Below, piece by piece: positions 37,096 to 50,645 of a stretch of 64,000 nucleotides of DNA. Source of the stretch: Hanleya hanleyi (Eukaryota; Mollusca; Polyplacophora; Lepidopleurida; Hanleyidae); the NCBI GenBank assembly GCA_036873755.1, contig JAVTVY010017359.1, forward strand, positions 1-64,000, written 5' to 3'. The notes under the pieces were generated by a model. It did no database searches. It was given only the letters and a program-made list of their open reading frames with translations, and was not told the DNA's origin. The position numbers and the translations under genes are program-made. Numbering within the stretch: the first letter of the stretch is position 1; the number at the start of each line of letters is the position of its first letter.

Positions 37096-38815
37096 CCTAT
37101 TGACGACCAGGTGATTCAGGAGAATAAACGACTCGTGACAGACAATGAAACCATGTTGTAAGCATAATTTCAAACTTCCCACAATCACCGTGCTATTATG
37201 AAATCACTCCTGGAAATGAACACTGTGAATGTCAATCAAACCAAAGTGAGACGAAATGAAATCTACACGCGTCGATCTGTGAAGTATGGTCTGCGTCGAA
37301 TGAGGCAATAGCCAAAGAGAGACATCGTCACTAGCTCATTCGAACATTTCCAAGTTAGCATGTTCACCTCGAAGATTCTTGTGGGAGTCGACGGGTTTGA
37401 GGGGCACATCTGGTGTTATGGCTGCATCAGAACATGTCATTTGTTGTCAAGGATAGAGATGTCGGTAATCTATTACGAAATCCTCTGTAAGCTGACTGAA
37501 CTTTTAAATTATGCGCTAACTCATTTAATTTTAATTATCGTGCTTATTGTATCTGTTGTTATATTTTATGTTATGTTTTATGCAACTCGACTTGCAGGAA
37601 AAAAGGCTCATCTATCTATCTATAGATCTATCTTGTAATAAGAAGGTAAAACACCTCCACTGCTGAATTAGAATTGCCCAGTAGTAGTAATCGTGGGACT
37701 TGCACAGAAGAAGGTCACATTATTTAGATCACAAATAGGGTAATAATGTCTTGCCAGAATAAACCATCACTACTTAATATGAAAGTATTCTTCCAAGGCT
37801 GGAAGAAGGATTGGCAAATACAAGAGAAATCAAAACACTGGGCCTCTGCAAAATTAAGCCACGTTAATTTTACATTTTTTTTTCTTTTTACAATAAGTAT
37901 TCAACCCAATAACACATTCGGATTTTTCAAACACCTATTCTCAAAATATATAATTATAAGCTGAAAGCTGACAAATTTGTATCTGTAGTTTGTTACTGTC
38001 TTATATTTCTTCGATATAGGCGAAACCTTTCTGGTAAATATGTTTCCATAGTGATCTAGTAATTGATGCCTAGGCTTGTATCTTTGTAATAATTTAACAT
38101 ATTTTGAGTGCCTAAACGGACTATGCCCTTCAAAAGATTTTCTTATTCTTATATTCTCTTAATAATTATTTTGACATTTCAATCTTTTGAGGTAACTGAA
38201 AATATCTCAAATCTGTTAAATGAATCTGTTAAATTGACAAAGGAGGAAACGAATCCACGGTAGATAGAAATCAATCTAACAGATAAAAAAAATGAATTTT
38301 CTATTGAATAGATTTAACATAAAAAATTGATTACTAATTCAACCTGAGTTGATATGTTATGGAGAACATCTACTCTATTAGATTGGGATCACTGTAATTA
38401 ATTTAGATCGTATCATTTCATTTGACCATCTTGACCATTGTGTAAGAGTTCCATGTATACTTGGCAATAATTTGTCAAGATATATATTAACCATGTTGCA
38501 AAAAATGATTCTGTATCTCTATCTTTGAACCGGTTATTATGATACAGATATGTGAAACAATAATATAACTAACCTCGTATGGCTCCCTGGAATAAAGCAA
38601 TCACGCAGCCTCTCCACGGTCTCATTTGATTTAATTCTCCAGAGAACATCCGCTGAAACTACCTTACAGTCGATACATTTGGCAATTAGCCTTGTTGATT
38701 GTCGAACGTCGAGCTACCTGCAACTTGTGTTGCTAGGTTATGAAGGCACCGGATCAATAAATAGTTTATAGAAGTTCCTATCAAAGGTTATAAAGTGTAT
38801 AGAGTGTATTGTGTA
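37096..38815. other. Non-coding region, no gene recognised
   Basis: This lies just beyond the breakpoint of the segmental duplication. A plus-strand frame at 37360-37638 includes a hydrophobic run (about 37515-37590), but it ends in AT-rich, repeat-like sequence and lacks coding signals. A CTAT microrepeat is at about 37609-37630. Nothing here can be supported as a gene. Confidence 0.4.
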
Positions 38816-38818
38816 CCA

Positions 38819-39096
38819 ATTACCAGTATACGAGTTGTCAGAGCATTTTCATCATAGCTCTCTAGATTTGTATCTAATACCGCTTATGCCGGTGCTAGGG
38901 GCCGTGTGGTCATATCATCCAAGTTGCCACATGAACAGGTACAATAAAAGCATACCTGAGATACAACACATATCATGAATCGTTAGATTCTTGGTATGTG
39001 CTTTAGAATAGTTTAACCAGAAGACTATTCTGTGAAGTCATGTGACGCAGTCAGTATGTCGGCACCTCTTCCCACTTCCCTTATATGTGTTGTAAT
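38819..39096 (+). repeat. Dispersed retroelement-derived repeat, copy 1
   Basis: It begins near 'ccagtatacgagttgtcagagca', passes through 'gtgctaggggccgtgtggtcat' and 'gccacatgaacaggtac', and ends near 'cttatatgtgttgtaat'. It includes an AATAAA hexamer inside a 7-bp hairpin (arms CAGGTAC/GTACCTG in the other copies; here the right arm is ATACCTG). Other copies are at about 41618-41960 (inverted), 43135-43310 and 43467-43820, with fragments near 40140 and 44160. The end phrase also occurs inside the RT fragment at 47.85 kb, which ties the family to that retroelement. Confidence 0.8.
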
Positions 39097-39099
39097 GTT

Positions 39100-41567
39100 G
39101 ATGAGTATATTAGCAGGACGAGAGCAGCAACTCAATCCGTCATCCTTTATAAAAGAAAATACAAAGAGATTCTCGATTCACTTCGCTCTTGAATGTAGTG
39201 CGTTGATGTTTTTTCCCCCTAATAGATTAGTCAATATACCGTTATTTCCATCGCGGCCAGTCGTTTATTCTTAACATTCTTAGTATAGATTTTGTGGAGA
39301 ATGCTTTTATAGTTGTATAATACACGCTAAAATAGTCGCTGAAATGTATAATTTCATATCGACTAGTTTCACGTGCATGCTGGTTGCCTTGTCACTTCGA
39401 GTTTTTCGTACAGTGCTATTTCACTTTACTCTTCCAATAATGTAAATTCTATTGGTTTCGTCTAAATGTACCTATCTGGTAATAATTTTCAAATCAGTTT
39501 AAGACATAAATGAAGAGCAACGACTCGTTTACGAGATTGATTGAGTAGACCTAGAACTGAATATATATAGTGATTACGTCCTCTTCCTCAAATGTGGAGA
39601 ATAATTAGAGATTTGCTGTCAAATACTCTTTTAAGTCGCTCCCTCAGTGATAGTTATACAGATCACGTTTTTTAACCATTCGACCAAGAAACATTAGCTT
39701 TTCATGTCTTTTTTATTTCTGTTTAAATTAGGTCACCACCAGTGATTCCACAGCTATCCCGATAATTTTTTGCTTGACCTGAAGCATCTTTAACTAAAGG
39801 TCAACTCTACAGCAACAAAAAAATCGATACAGGAAGAAATATAGCCTTTTGTTATCCTGACAACTTTCGCGATCTTTTGTCCATTTTTGACTCCTCATCT
39901 TCTCCACCTTCTGGGATATCTTTCTGGGCGTTATGTCCTTTTTAATTTGTTATTGGTTTAACTGACTTTCCCTAACCCCATAGTTTCACAATCTTTTGAT
40001 GCCCTTTTTGAACTTTTTGTTACATTACGTTACCCTTACTGACCGCAATTAAACGCAACATATAATAGTGGGGGAAAAATATGCCGACGTACTGAAACAA
40101 ATTATTATTATCTCATAGGCCAATATTCTGACTGCTTATCTAAAACATCACAGGAACTAGAAATGATCCCTGTGATGATTTGTATCTCAGCAACGCGTTT
40201 ATTGTAGTTGTTCATGTGGACATCTTGAATGGCATGAAAACACGTGCCCTAGCAAAACTGTGTCGGCAGAATTTCTTGATATTTCGACCAAAACTTTAAT
40301 TTGGCCGTACGGAGCGGACAAACACACAAACAAACATAGACGGCTGCTAGAATTATAATAAGATATATCCCCTCTGTTGATTTTAAGTCGAGGTGAGTTT
40401 ATATGAGGCGGACTTACCACTGTTATGCAGACTACAATTTTCCCCGGTTACCCACATTCCAGCCCATCCACTGTCTAGTTTCAAGTCGCCTCAAGTCTGT
40501 TTGTGCCACACTTCTTCAGTCATCGTGCATTAATATGCATTTGGTTGTCTCATTCACTGTTCAATTTTTGGATCATGTGCATTCGCATGCATTCGGCCCA
40601 CACGTTCCCGACACACAAAATCTCTCACATTTTCTTCTGCCACTTCGATCACACCACAGTAACATGCAATTTTAGGATGAGGTTTTTTTTTCAGATTTCC
40701 GACTTATTTATTTATAGTGTTTTCCTTGCAAACCTGCATGAAAAATTAAGACATAATCTTTTGATGTGAAGCGAATATAAATTTGGACACTTTTATGCAT
40801 AACCAAGCATTCGCCAACGGCTGTCAGCTTGAATTTCCCCGATGATCCTCTGCACAGATGGGCATGCAAGTAGGTTCAAAATGATATGATTAAGTAATAT
40901 AATATACACAAAATTTATTGATATTTATTTAATACATGTTGCAGAATGACTGTTCACTTTATTGATTTAAAGTTGATCTTTGTTCAATTGAAAATCATAA
41001 ATTCCACAGAAAACGATCTTTGCCAAATTTCAGAAATATTAGACACAGAAATTTTGCTGACGTGTTCCCCTACTCAGCAAGGTTTTCATTTGAACGGAAA
41101 AGTTCGAAATTCTCGATAAGTAAACGTCTGAAAACAGAAGCTCATTTGATGAAAAGACAAGCATTTAAATTGGAATAACTTTATACCTATCAATCTAGCA
41201 ATCAATATATTCAAGTATTTGTAATCCCAGAGAAATAAGCTTTCCAGTAATATGTATATGTCTATTGATTATGTCCATAGTTCTCACAATAAACGAAAAA
41301 TGTCCGCGGGCGAAAATGTATATGCCCATCATCCAGCTTGAATTAGCTTCGTGAGAAAACACCGTTAATCTTTAGCGCTCAGGTTGCATCGGTGTCAAAA
41401 CAATATGCGGTTTCCGGGCTATGGCAAGTTTGATTTAAAAATTAAGTACTGCTCAATGCACTCACAAATCGGGCTGAACCGGCAAAGGGAAGTCTTTGTC
41501 GAGATTTGATTTGACTAGATTCGTGCACATGACATGCATTACAAGCGTCTGGCTCGTCTTCATAATT
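39100..41567. other. Non-coding region between repeat copies
   Basis: No gene is recognised. An inverted partial copy of the dispersed repeat lies near 40140-40230. The remainder is AT-rich with no clear motif. Confidence 0.45.
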
Positions 41568-42060
41568 CAGCCGTCGTCCATTAAAGAATATCTGCGTCCA
41601 TAATCCAAATTACAACACATATAAGGGACGTGGGAAGAGGTGCCGACATACTGACAGAGTCACAGGATTTCACAGTATAGTCTTCCGGTTAACCTATTCT
41701 AAAGCACATACCAAGAATCTAACGATTCGTGATATGTGTTGTATCTCGGGTACGCTTTTATTGTACCTGTTCATGTGGCAACTTGGATGATATGACCACA
41801 CGGCCCCTAGCACCAGCATAAGCGGTATTAGATACAAATCTGAAGAGCTGTGATGGAAATGCTCTGACAACTCGTATATTGGTGATTGGTGAGCTGTTTC
41901 GCTGTGACAGCTCGTACACTGGGTATTGGTGAGCTGTATCGTCGTCAGATGAAAATGATGGCATTTAACACAAAAGACTAGTCTGTAAGGTCCGATGTCG
42001 ACCCAGCATCAACTTCCCACAAATGCCAACACATATCAAAGACCTATTCCATATTCCATA
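41568..42060 (-). repeat. Dispersed retroelement-derived repeat, inverted copy
   Basis: The reverse complement of the unit at 38.8 and 43.5 kb runs over about 41618-41960. It is extended at its right by a block shared with 43380-43460 ('ccgatgtcgacccagcatcaa'). Next to its left end, at 41568-41612, is an inverted piece of the 'tggacgacggctga' repeat family, showing that the two repeat types travel together. Confidence 0.75.
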
Positions 42061-42776
42061 TAACAGCATTAGCACCAAATTCAAAAAGACAATCATAGTA
42101 TACATAAACATAGGCTAGTTTCCTGGAAAAAAGAAGCGATCAACAGTTTCCATTGATGCCGCATTGAAAATGATGTTTTCAACCGCATGCCGATTATTTG
42201 GTTAACTATTTTCCATAGGCATAAAAATTCCTATATAATAAATGTTCACGCCACACAACATATCCTCATGTACGAATGATGCATGTACAATATACCGATA
42301 ACGTTTATTATCAACGATATTTCCCCTACCTGTTTCCAGAAGTCCATTTAGTACGATTACAATTAAACAACTTTACAGTACTGTGGATATTTAACAAAAT
42401 AATATAATTTTCAAATATTGTTATTTTTTATGCATCATTTTATAGTTTATTTATTTGTTTGTTTGTTTTTTTTTGGATAAATTGTGGAGAACATTTTTAT
42501 GAAGCACATATGTATTATATAGCAAATATGTTGTTCATAGTAAATACAGTAAAGTTTATTCTTCTTATTGCGAGAGGAAAGTTGTTGTATAGGTTGGAAG
42601 TGTAATAAGTAAAGGGACAGATGTACATGTATGATGTCTGCGTCACATGCTTTACCGACACCAGAACGTTGTTGGAAGAGTGACTGAGATACACAATTCT
42701 CTAGATAACGACTTTTTCAACGAAAATCATATAAATTAAGAATACTGGTGAGGGATACGAATTTGATATTTGGAAC
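42061..42776. other. Non-coding spacer
   Basis: AT-rich sequence with no gene, lying between copies of the retroelement-derived repeats. Confidence 0.4.
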
Positions 42777-42975
42777 ATCATTATGTCTTGTCGGCTTCAT
42801 TGAAAACTGCTGACCGTTTTACGTTTGCAGGAAACTAGCCTATGTTTAAGTATACTAAGATACATTTCTGTTATTTGGTGCTAATGCTGTGGGATACCTG
42901 ATTAGGCCTTTAGATTAGTGACGCGGAAATTGACTAATGAACATCGGCTGGATACTGAATGACGGATTAGACTCT
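42777..42975 (+). repeat. Dispersed repeat copy (same family as 21.6 and 50.5 kb)
   Basis: It shares 'ggaacatcattatgtcttg', 'gaaaactgctgaccg', 'aggaaactagcctatgttt', 'atttggtgctaatgctgt' and 'gaatgacggattaga' in order with the copies at 21632 and 50450. Confidence 0.75.
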
Positions 42976-43134
42976 GGTCTGTAGAGTATAAAGTGAGCAT
43001 CGAGCCAAATGCTATCCTGGATCATGCTTATCCCATTATCAGTGAAATGTAGAGAGAGGGAGTATTCTTGTCCGTTTCATATAATGTGTAAGGGGGGATG
43101 CGCAAAACGTACAGATTGGATAGACCAGTACATG

Positions 43135-43820
43135 TCCAAGTTGCCACATGAACAGGTACAATAAAAGCGTACCTGAGATACAACACATATCACGAATCGT
43201 TAGATTCTTGGTATGTGCTTTAGAATAGGTTAACCAGAAGACTATTCTGTGAAGTCATGTGACGCAGTCAGTATGTCGGCACCTATTCCCACTTCACTTA
43301 CATGTGTTGTAATTTTTTCCTGTATATGGCGAGATTCTGCTGGTGGACGTTTCGTCCCCGAGGCCCGCCCCCTGTACAGACCTTTTGGTCTTTGATATAT
43401 GTTGGCATTTGTGGAAAGTTGATGCTGGGTCGACATCGGGCCTTACAGACTAGTCTTTTGTATTAAATGCCGTCATTTACATCTGACGACGATACAGCTC
43501 ACCAATCTCCAATGTACGAGTTGTCACAGCGATACACTCACGAATTACCAGTATACGAGTTGTCAGAGCATTTCCATCATAGCTTTCTAGATTTGTATCT
43601 AATACCGATTATGCCGGTGCTAGGGGCCGTGTGGTCATCCAAGTTGCCACATGAACAGGTACAATAAAAGCGTACCTGAGATACAACACATATCACGAAT
43701 CGTTAGAGTCTTGGTATGTGCTTTAGAATAGGTTAACCAGAAGACTATTCTGTGAAGTCATGTGACGCAGTCAGTATGTCGGCACCTCTTCCCACTTCAC
43801 TTATATGTGTTGTAATTCCT
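43135..43820 (+). repeat. Two tandem copies of the dispersed retroelement repeat
   Basis: Copy 2 (about 43135-43310) and copy 3 (about 43467-43820) share the 'aagttgccacatgaacaggtac' to 'cttatatgtgttgtaat' block, which is nearly identical. Between them and after copy 3 lie related blocks ('gctggtgRtcgtttcgtcccc', 'tcgggcctNacagact'). Together they look like consecutive long terminal-type repeats of one element. A weaker third piece is at about 44160-44280. Confidence 0.75.
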
Positions 43821-44289
43821 GTCAGTGCGCCGGCATCTTTTCCCACCACCTTGATATTGTTCGATTGTTACCTGTATTTGGTGAGATTATGCTGGTGATC
43901 GTTTCGTCCCCGCGACTTGCCCTCTGTACAAATCTTTGTGATTGTGGTTTGTGACTGTGGTTAACATGGTGGAGAATAAACCGCTTGGTCAGCGTCGGGC
44001 CTCACAGACTTGTGTTTTGAACAAGAACTTGCATCCTACAAATATTTACACCGCTTGGCCCGTTTCTTCTATCTAGAGGTCACATAATTCATCACTTTCC
44101 CATCAGATGATTTGATAGGGCTATTACATCATCGCTCTTGAATATTTATATCTAAAACCGCTCAAGCCGGTGCTAGTGGCCGTGAAGTCATGTCATTCAA
44201 GATGTTCACATGAACAGCTACAATAAAAGCGTGGCTGAGATACAAATCATCACACACAGGGATCTTTTATTTTTGTTCTTGTGACGTTT

Positions 44290-47200
44290 CTAGATATAGA
44301 GTCAGAAGATTGGCCTGAGGGATCATAGCACTTCTGGTCAGTATGTCGTCATCTTTTCCCACCGCCTTTATATGTTGCGTTTAATCAAAAAAGAAAGTCA
44401 CTCTCCCTCCAACAGAAAAATATGATTTATGTTAGACATGTTGAATATTGGAACATGAACTGTGATTAATTCTCTAATTTTCAACCAATCGATAGGAAAT
44501 TTGAACAATTCAGTTTAAACAGTAACACAAACGCTTCTATATTATCTAATTTTCAACAAATGAACATGAAATTTGACAATCGAATCCAGAATGTGATCCA
44601 TGTTTTTGAACAAAATTCAGTTTGGATAGGAAAACAATGCATCCCGCAAATAAATGTTGAAATTCTATCATGTCTATAACCAATATTGTGATGCTCCAAT
44701 ATTGGAAATCAACAGCTCTAAATTATCTTATTTTGAACCTGGAATTAGATATTTAATCCTTAATTTCTTCTATGTTGATGAAACAATTCAGTTTCGACAG
44801 CTAAACATGCAGCGTCTCAACCCCCATGAAAGAATGTTTAAATTCTATCTGTCACATCCAATATTAAGTTTGCCCATCATCCAACATGTAGTCTATAGGA
44901 AATGTAGCAGTGCTTAGCTGAGACCTCATTATTCTTTTGTTGTGATGCACATCAGCTGCCTCATCCTCTCATCCAACAAAGGCAAGAAGGAAGTGCGCAC
45001 CCAACGGTTAAGCCACACGAAAACTCTGCAATTCCCCCCGCCCCTTTGGCAATCGGATTAACACTGTCCCACTGATTTACTGTAAACGTTGATGTTTCAA
45101 ACTGATATTGACAACTGACAACTGGAGTTATTCGTTTTTCTTTCGTTAACTCAAATGATTAACACATAAGTATGCGTAGTTATTTGCTGCCAAACAATAG
45201 ACGATGGTGTCACGAGAAACTCTCACCTAACACTTAACTGACGGTATGTAAAGATATGCAACCTCAGTTTGCAGTAATCTGTAGACACGTGTCTTCCAGA
45301 GCTATCATAGCAACGTGTACCGAATCATTAGTAAGAGTCGATTTATTTTATTTTAATATTTTTTGTAAGTTCAGTTCAATCGAACCACATCGGTAAGTTT
45401 GAAGAGTTGTAGACTTTGAACAAAAAGTTTGCTGAAAATTTCTATTCGTTAGCATTGTAAGACAACCAAGGGTGTTATACTGTCATAATATTCAAAATAT
45501 CCACTTTGTACAAAAATGATATGGGATATGACAGGACCAATAGTTTTCATCGCAGAACCTTATACCGTACCTTGGAAATTAGTTTGAACAGGTGATTATG
45601 AGAGCACATTTTATTTCATTGTTAACCTCATTTGAAGAAATTTATTATAAAAAATGAAATAGTGTGCCCATAATTGACAATATTCAGAAAAGTTTTTGTA
45701 CATGTTTCAACCAACTACAGTGTACTTATAGTGGGATTGCATAAATACTGCACGACAACAGTCTGGGTAACCTAATTCTGCAGTTTCAGATTTATGTGAT
45801 GTTTCAAAACATTTTTTCCCATTCACACAAAATCGCAATTTGACCTGTTGAAAGCAATTTTATGCAAATTCCTACTGATCCATACTTGTGCAATAAATTT
45901 AAGCTGAGCCATAGTACGTCGGGCGTTAAAAAATAAGGAAGTTGATAAAAATTTATTAGGAATATTCTGAGACCATTCTGTTATTGTTGTTATTCGTCTT
46001 GTTGTTGGCCAATTGCCAGGCTGTCTATACAGTGACCATATACGAGCTAGATATTGTGACATTGCCACAGGCAGAGCCACGTCTCATACGCTCGCCTTAG
46101 CAATTGGGGGAAGGCTACCATAAGGTTAACATGGGGAAATACGATAAAATCTCCATATGAAACCAATATAAAACCAGCGTTCATGCGCTCCTATTTTCAA
46201 ATATGTTTTGGAGATTTGTAACATATTTGATATCCCAAAGTTTTTTGTCTCATGGAATAAATTGTATGCGCCATAAAGGCATACGACAATGCTACGATAA
46301 TGTAGAAGTAGGGGTTGTTGATTAGATTTGACGTGATTGACGAGTTGTCATGTCGTGGCCATCCTGTCAAACTGACTCTGTGTTTTACAATCCCGTCAGC
46401 AATTCGTGACGTGGCAATTTTAGCGGGGCCAGCCAATCAGAATTCGCCATTTGTTTTGAACGATCGTCCAGAACGGCAACACTTAATACTGAAAACAGCT
46501 GAACGGACTATACGTTAATACTACTTAGGCATGTACGAGGGACCTGCGGCGCATGGAGTCGTCCGTTTAGTTGGTGAGATATGAAGAGATGGGAGAACGA
46601 GAATGTGGCAGACAGTATTGTAGGGGTGAGATCACCCACCAGTTCTAATAGATTTAACTTTTAAACTATAATATGTAGCCCAGCCTCGTATATAGGCTAC
46701 ATGCCCACCTTAACACTCCCAACATACCCGGAGACCCTGAAAATTAATACCCCATATCCCACCCTCAATAACCTAAGACTAGACTATACCAAGCAGCCGG
46801 CGATCGGAACCGTGCCACCCCCCACATACCTCCACTCCAGAAACATTCCCGTGACGCGAAATTAAAACATGCTGATAAATGAGCAATATGTAATTCAATC
46901 AAACTCCTATGGTGGACTATCTGGCAAAACAAGAATCTCGATATTCACGAAACCTTTACGACAGTTTGCCGTTCCTCCGTAATCCCACCCCTAAAAAAGT
47001 CCTACACTTAAAAATTTATTCCTACCCAAAATCTACAAAACTTGCCACTTCTTGTTCAATAGATAATTGAAGCGTCAGATAGGACATTCAATATCCAGCC
47101 GGCGTCAATAAACGAAAGACCTATTTTGCAAGACAGCACTAATTTCAAATCTGTATGAAAAAAAAGATAATAAAAACATAAGATGGTTCCCTTCAAGAGA

Positions 47201-47400
47201 CCTCAACCCTCTCACTGATAGTACACAGTTCTCTAACACACTATGCCAACCACACTACAATTCCCCCAAAATATATCACAGTTCTCCGAAGAACATTGCT
47301 GTGTTTAAAAACACGCTTATGTTCTAGAAAATCCACTTCAGTTCTACGAAACATTTGTAGTTCTCCAAAAACACATTGCAGTTCAAACACACTACACTGC
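44290..47400. other. Non-coding region, no gene recognised
   Basis: The open frames here are short and without recognisable domains. A minus-strand frame at 45823-46080 has no family-like motif. No repeats stand out except simple AT-rich stretches. Confidence 0.45.
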
Positions 47401-47404
47401 AAAA

Positions 47405-47590
47405 CACATTGGACGATCAACTATTCTACTCAAATATTTATTTCTCTTCACAGCCTCCCCCACCCAGATAACATAATACACAATACAAACACAGTTCAAA
47501 CACATTGGACGATCAACTATTCTACTCAAATATTTATTTCTCTTCACAGCCTCCCCCACCCAGATAACATAATACACAATACAAACCTAG
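47405..47590 (+). repeat. 96-bp tandem duplication
   Basis: The sequence starting 'cacattggacgatcaactat' at 47405 is repeated from 47501 with no visible difference over about 90 bp. This is a very recent duplication. Confidence 0.95.
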
Positions 47591-47654
47591 TCATTTGAAC
47601 ACCATGGAGATGTAAAACACATGATATTCATATGGCCCCTAGCCCCAAAATGTT

Positions 47655-48070
47655 TTACGAAATTAGACATAGGTTACGAAACGCAGAGCCAGCTACATCT
47701 TGTACGCTACGATCATATTTTGCTGTCAGTGTCCGATATTTATCACTGAATTTGATAAACTTTGAACGGCGGGGTTCGGTGGTATAGCCCTGGTTGACAA
47801 GTTTCTGCAGTAATATTCTGTGGCATAGATTAAAATCGTCAGTCTGCACATTACAACACATATAAGGGAAGCATGACCTAGCAAATACTACCAAGCAAGA
47901 TACGTATACGCCATACGCAGGTCCTGCTGGAATATTTCTATCCAGAAATGGGTAGTTAATTATGTCAAAATTCTCTCTTGTCTTGGAGTCGGCTTGAGAG
48001 AATGCCGTGATTCTCATAAACGTATAGGCCCAGATATGATGTTTCGTCTGGGCTATCCGTGGTGTCCTTC
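47655..48070 (-). pseudogene. Reverse-transcriptase C-terminal fragment
   Basis: The minus-strand frame at 47655-48017 encodes 'NYPFLDRNIPAGPAYGVYVS', then 'FARSC' and a basic helix with 'FSDKYRTLTAKYDRSV'. This is the ending of a retroelement RT common in invertebrate genomes and probably Penelope-like. A short foreign-looking stretch (47845-47870) matches the end of the dispersed repeat at 38.8 kb. It is incomplete and dead. Confidence 0.65.
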
Positions 48071-48631
48071 AAATGCAGAAAATGCGATATAAGGATTATC
48101 CAGTGTAGGAGATTGTCTATATAGCGTTTTTACCACACACCATTTTTCCTAGACTCCTGGCAACCCGTTGGCATCCCGCCAGCGCCTGATTACGCCCTCC
48201 AAAACCGGTAAACGCCCTCCTAAACGCCCGTTTAACGCCGTTGTGGCCCACAAAACCGTACGACCATGGAACAAATATCGGAAACGATACCTCGATATGT
48301 TCCTTCTCTTGAAAGAATCATAAGAAGATTGTAACCTACAATTCCATGTCATCGACATTGTATTTCGAAATAAAAACTTGCAATATAACACGCATGTTTT
48401 TAATGTTATTGACAAAGGAAGAGTAGAAACAGCTGACATACATTTCCCTCAAAGGAGCAATACATTCGTTCTATCTCAGTCACGGTTTAATTGCTTGTGA
48501 CTATTCACATGACATTCATGACAATGCCGTGTTCTACTATATGAAAATATACCAGTTACAGTACGAAACGCAGCGCGAAAGATCTTTCACACTAAGAACT
48601 TACTTTTGCTATCGGTGTATAATACTTCTTG

Positions 48632-48830
48632 TCAAATTTGAGAGGCATTGAATGAATTAGTTGTGTGGTAGATACTTGTGGAATCAGATTCCGATACTTC
48701 ATTTTTATAGAGATAAAGGATTAAATATGATATGCCGCTAGGGCTATCTGTAGTTTCTTTCAAATCCAGCGAAGGTGGATATATATTCTTTACTGCGTCA
48801 TTTATATAGCTATCATCCACCGCGAGAAGA
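48632..48830 (-). pseudogene. Reverse-transcriptase palm fragment, minus strand
   Basis: It encodes 'FFSFAKRYIDDLLAVDDSYI' and 'IYPPSLDLKETTDSPSG', the catalytic YIDD box and the segment after it from the same RT family as 49.6-50.1 kb. It abuts, head to head, the plus-strand fragment that begins near 48845. Confidence 0.7.
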
Positions 48831-48844
48831 TCGTCTATATAGCG

Positions 48845-50300
48845 TTTGGCGAATGAGAAGAAGAACCGTTTTTGATATAGTGAGTGATAAAGATCTAAGA
48901 ACACTCGTGATGAAACAACCTAAACATAGAGAGTCGAGAAGAATAAATCTGAAGGTCGACCAGAAGATAGTCCTGTCTGCACTGGAAGAGTACGTTATTG
49001 ATTGGTCTAAGCGAGAACAAGTGGAACTTACAGTACTCGCTGATTGGCTGGACCTCACCAAGAGCAAGGTCGTTGAAACAATCCGCCATATTGACAAACT
49101 GCATTTACTCTGGAGGGTGTATTTAACAATCACAAAAAACGTTTCTCAAGGAAAGAGGTATTTGTCCAACCAATCATATCCACATACCAAAAGTATAATG
49201 GACTCATATAATGCATATATCATCATACAGAGCTAGATTCATAGCCGGTCTTAGAAACTGCACCATCAAGCTTCTTTCAACCCTGTTGACGAGGGCCCTT
49301 AGGAAAAGTATTGCGCCACTATTTTTAAAAACTCTGGCGTTAAATGTATGTGAATATTGGAAAACTCAAAATGTCTTACGAAAGAATTTATGTGCTAAAG
49401 GTCACATACCGTACAGACATGTATCCACATTGGATTATCGACTCTCTATACTACAACCCATCATCAGGACCTTATTGACCGTCTATGTTCATTAATAGTA
49501 TCTGTGTTCAAGAAAACTGATCGAAGATATTTTAATGTCAGAAGCCATAAAGCATTCTTTAGCTCTACTACATACAGGGGATATCAGTCATGGGATGTTT
49601 CTTTGTTTATATAGTTGCGTGAATTTCTCATTAAAATGGCTATGTGAAATTTGGCAACACAATATATCAACAGCTTATAGGCATTCCAATGGGTACTAAT
49701 TGTGCACCCCTGTTGGCTGACATATATGTGTTCTCTTATGAATATGACTATATGCAGGCGCTTTTAAAAAGCGATCAATTCAAAGCCCTTTCCTTCTCAT
49801 TCACCAAACTCTATATAGACGATCTTTTCGCTGTGGATAATCGCTATATAAATGACGCAGTGAAAGATATATACCCACCTCCACTGGATTTGAAGGAAAC
49901 TACAGATAACCCTACCGGCACATCAAATTTAGACCTATATCTCTGTAAAAATGAAGCGAGCCTTCTCTCTCGTCGACTTTATGACAAAAGAGATGATTAC
50001 ATTTTCGACATCATAAACTATCTCTTTCTGGACAGGAATATTGCAGTGGGACCTGCATATGACGTGTACACATCTCGCCAAGCAGCATTTGCTAGATCCT
50101 GTTTTAAATGCGACGATTTTGATAAACGTTAAAAAACGTTATTGTAGAAACTCATAAAACCGGGATATATCATCAGGCCTCTACTCAAAGTTTCTCAAAT
50201 TTGGCTACACATATCGCAGGTTGATAGAAAAATACGAGCGTAGCGTGCAAGTTCTATGGCGTTGCGTTTCGTAACTTTTGTCTAATTCCGCTTAACATGA
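48845..50300 (+). pseudogene. Near full-length but broken RT gene (Penelope-like or related)
   Basis: Consecutive parts of one RT lie in changing frames. The N-terminal region is at about 48845-49200. 49211-49495 ends in a 'TLDYRLSILQPII' (motif 2/A-like) segment. A Phe/Tyr-rich piece is at about 49495-49640. The long frame at 49644-50132 has 'IGIPMGTNCAPLLADIYVF', 'KLYIDDLFAVDN', 'IYPPPLDLKETTDN', 'LYDKRDDYIFDIIN' and 'FLDRNIAVGPAYDVY'. A degenerate C-terminus reaches about 50300. Many frameshifts make it inactive. The family assignment is from motif style only. Confidence 0.65.
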
Positions 50301-50449
50301 GACTAGAGGTGGTATGAACCGATTTACAATATCCTCGTGGTGATCATATGAACTGTCACAATCAAAGCGTGACTAAGATACATAATTTTCTAGATGACAA
50401 TGAATATCATGTGGATTAAGAATACTGATCAGCGATACGGATTTGTTAT

Positions 50450-50645
50450 TTTGGAACATCATGATGTCGTGCCGGCATCATTGAAAACTGTTGACTGCTT
50501 CTCTCTTCCAGGAAACTAACCTATGTTTATGTCTAGTATGATTATCTTGGAATTTGGTGCTAATGCTGTTATATGGAATATGGAAAATGTCTTTGGATTA
50601 TGGACGACAGATGAATTATGAATGACGGACCAGGCGCTTGTAATT
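50450..50645 (+). repeat. Dispersed repeat copy adjoining RT fragments
   Basis: It has the same phrase order as the copies at 21632 and 42777 and lies directly between the plus-strand RT copy (ending about 50300) and the minus-strand RT fragments (from about 50616). This adjacency is the best evidence that the repeat is part of the RT element. Confidence 0.7.

Noticed and set aside
37201..37638. Plus-strand frames with a basic peptide and a hydrophobic run
   Set aside because: AT-rich sequence, no splice context and no family resemblance.
45823..46080. Minus-strand 85-codon frame
   Set aside because: No recognisable motif, no promoter or splice support; length is within chance for this base composition.
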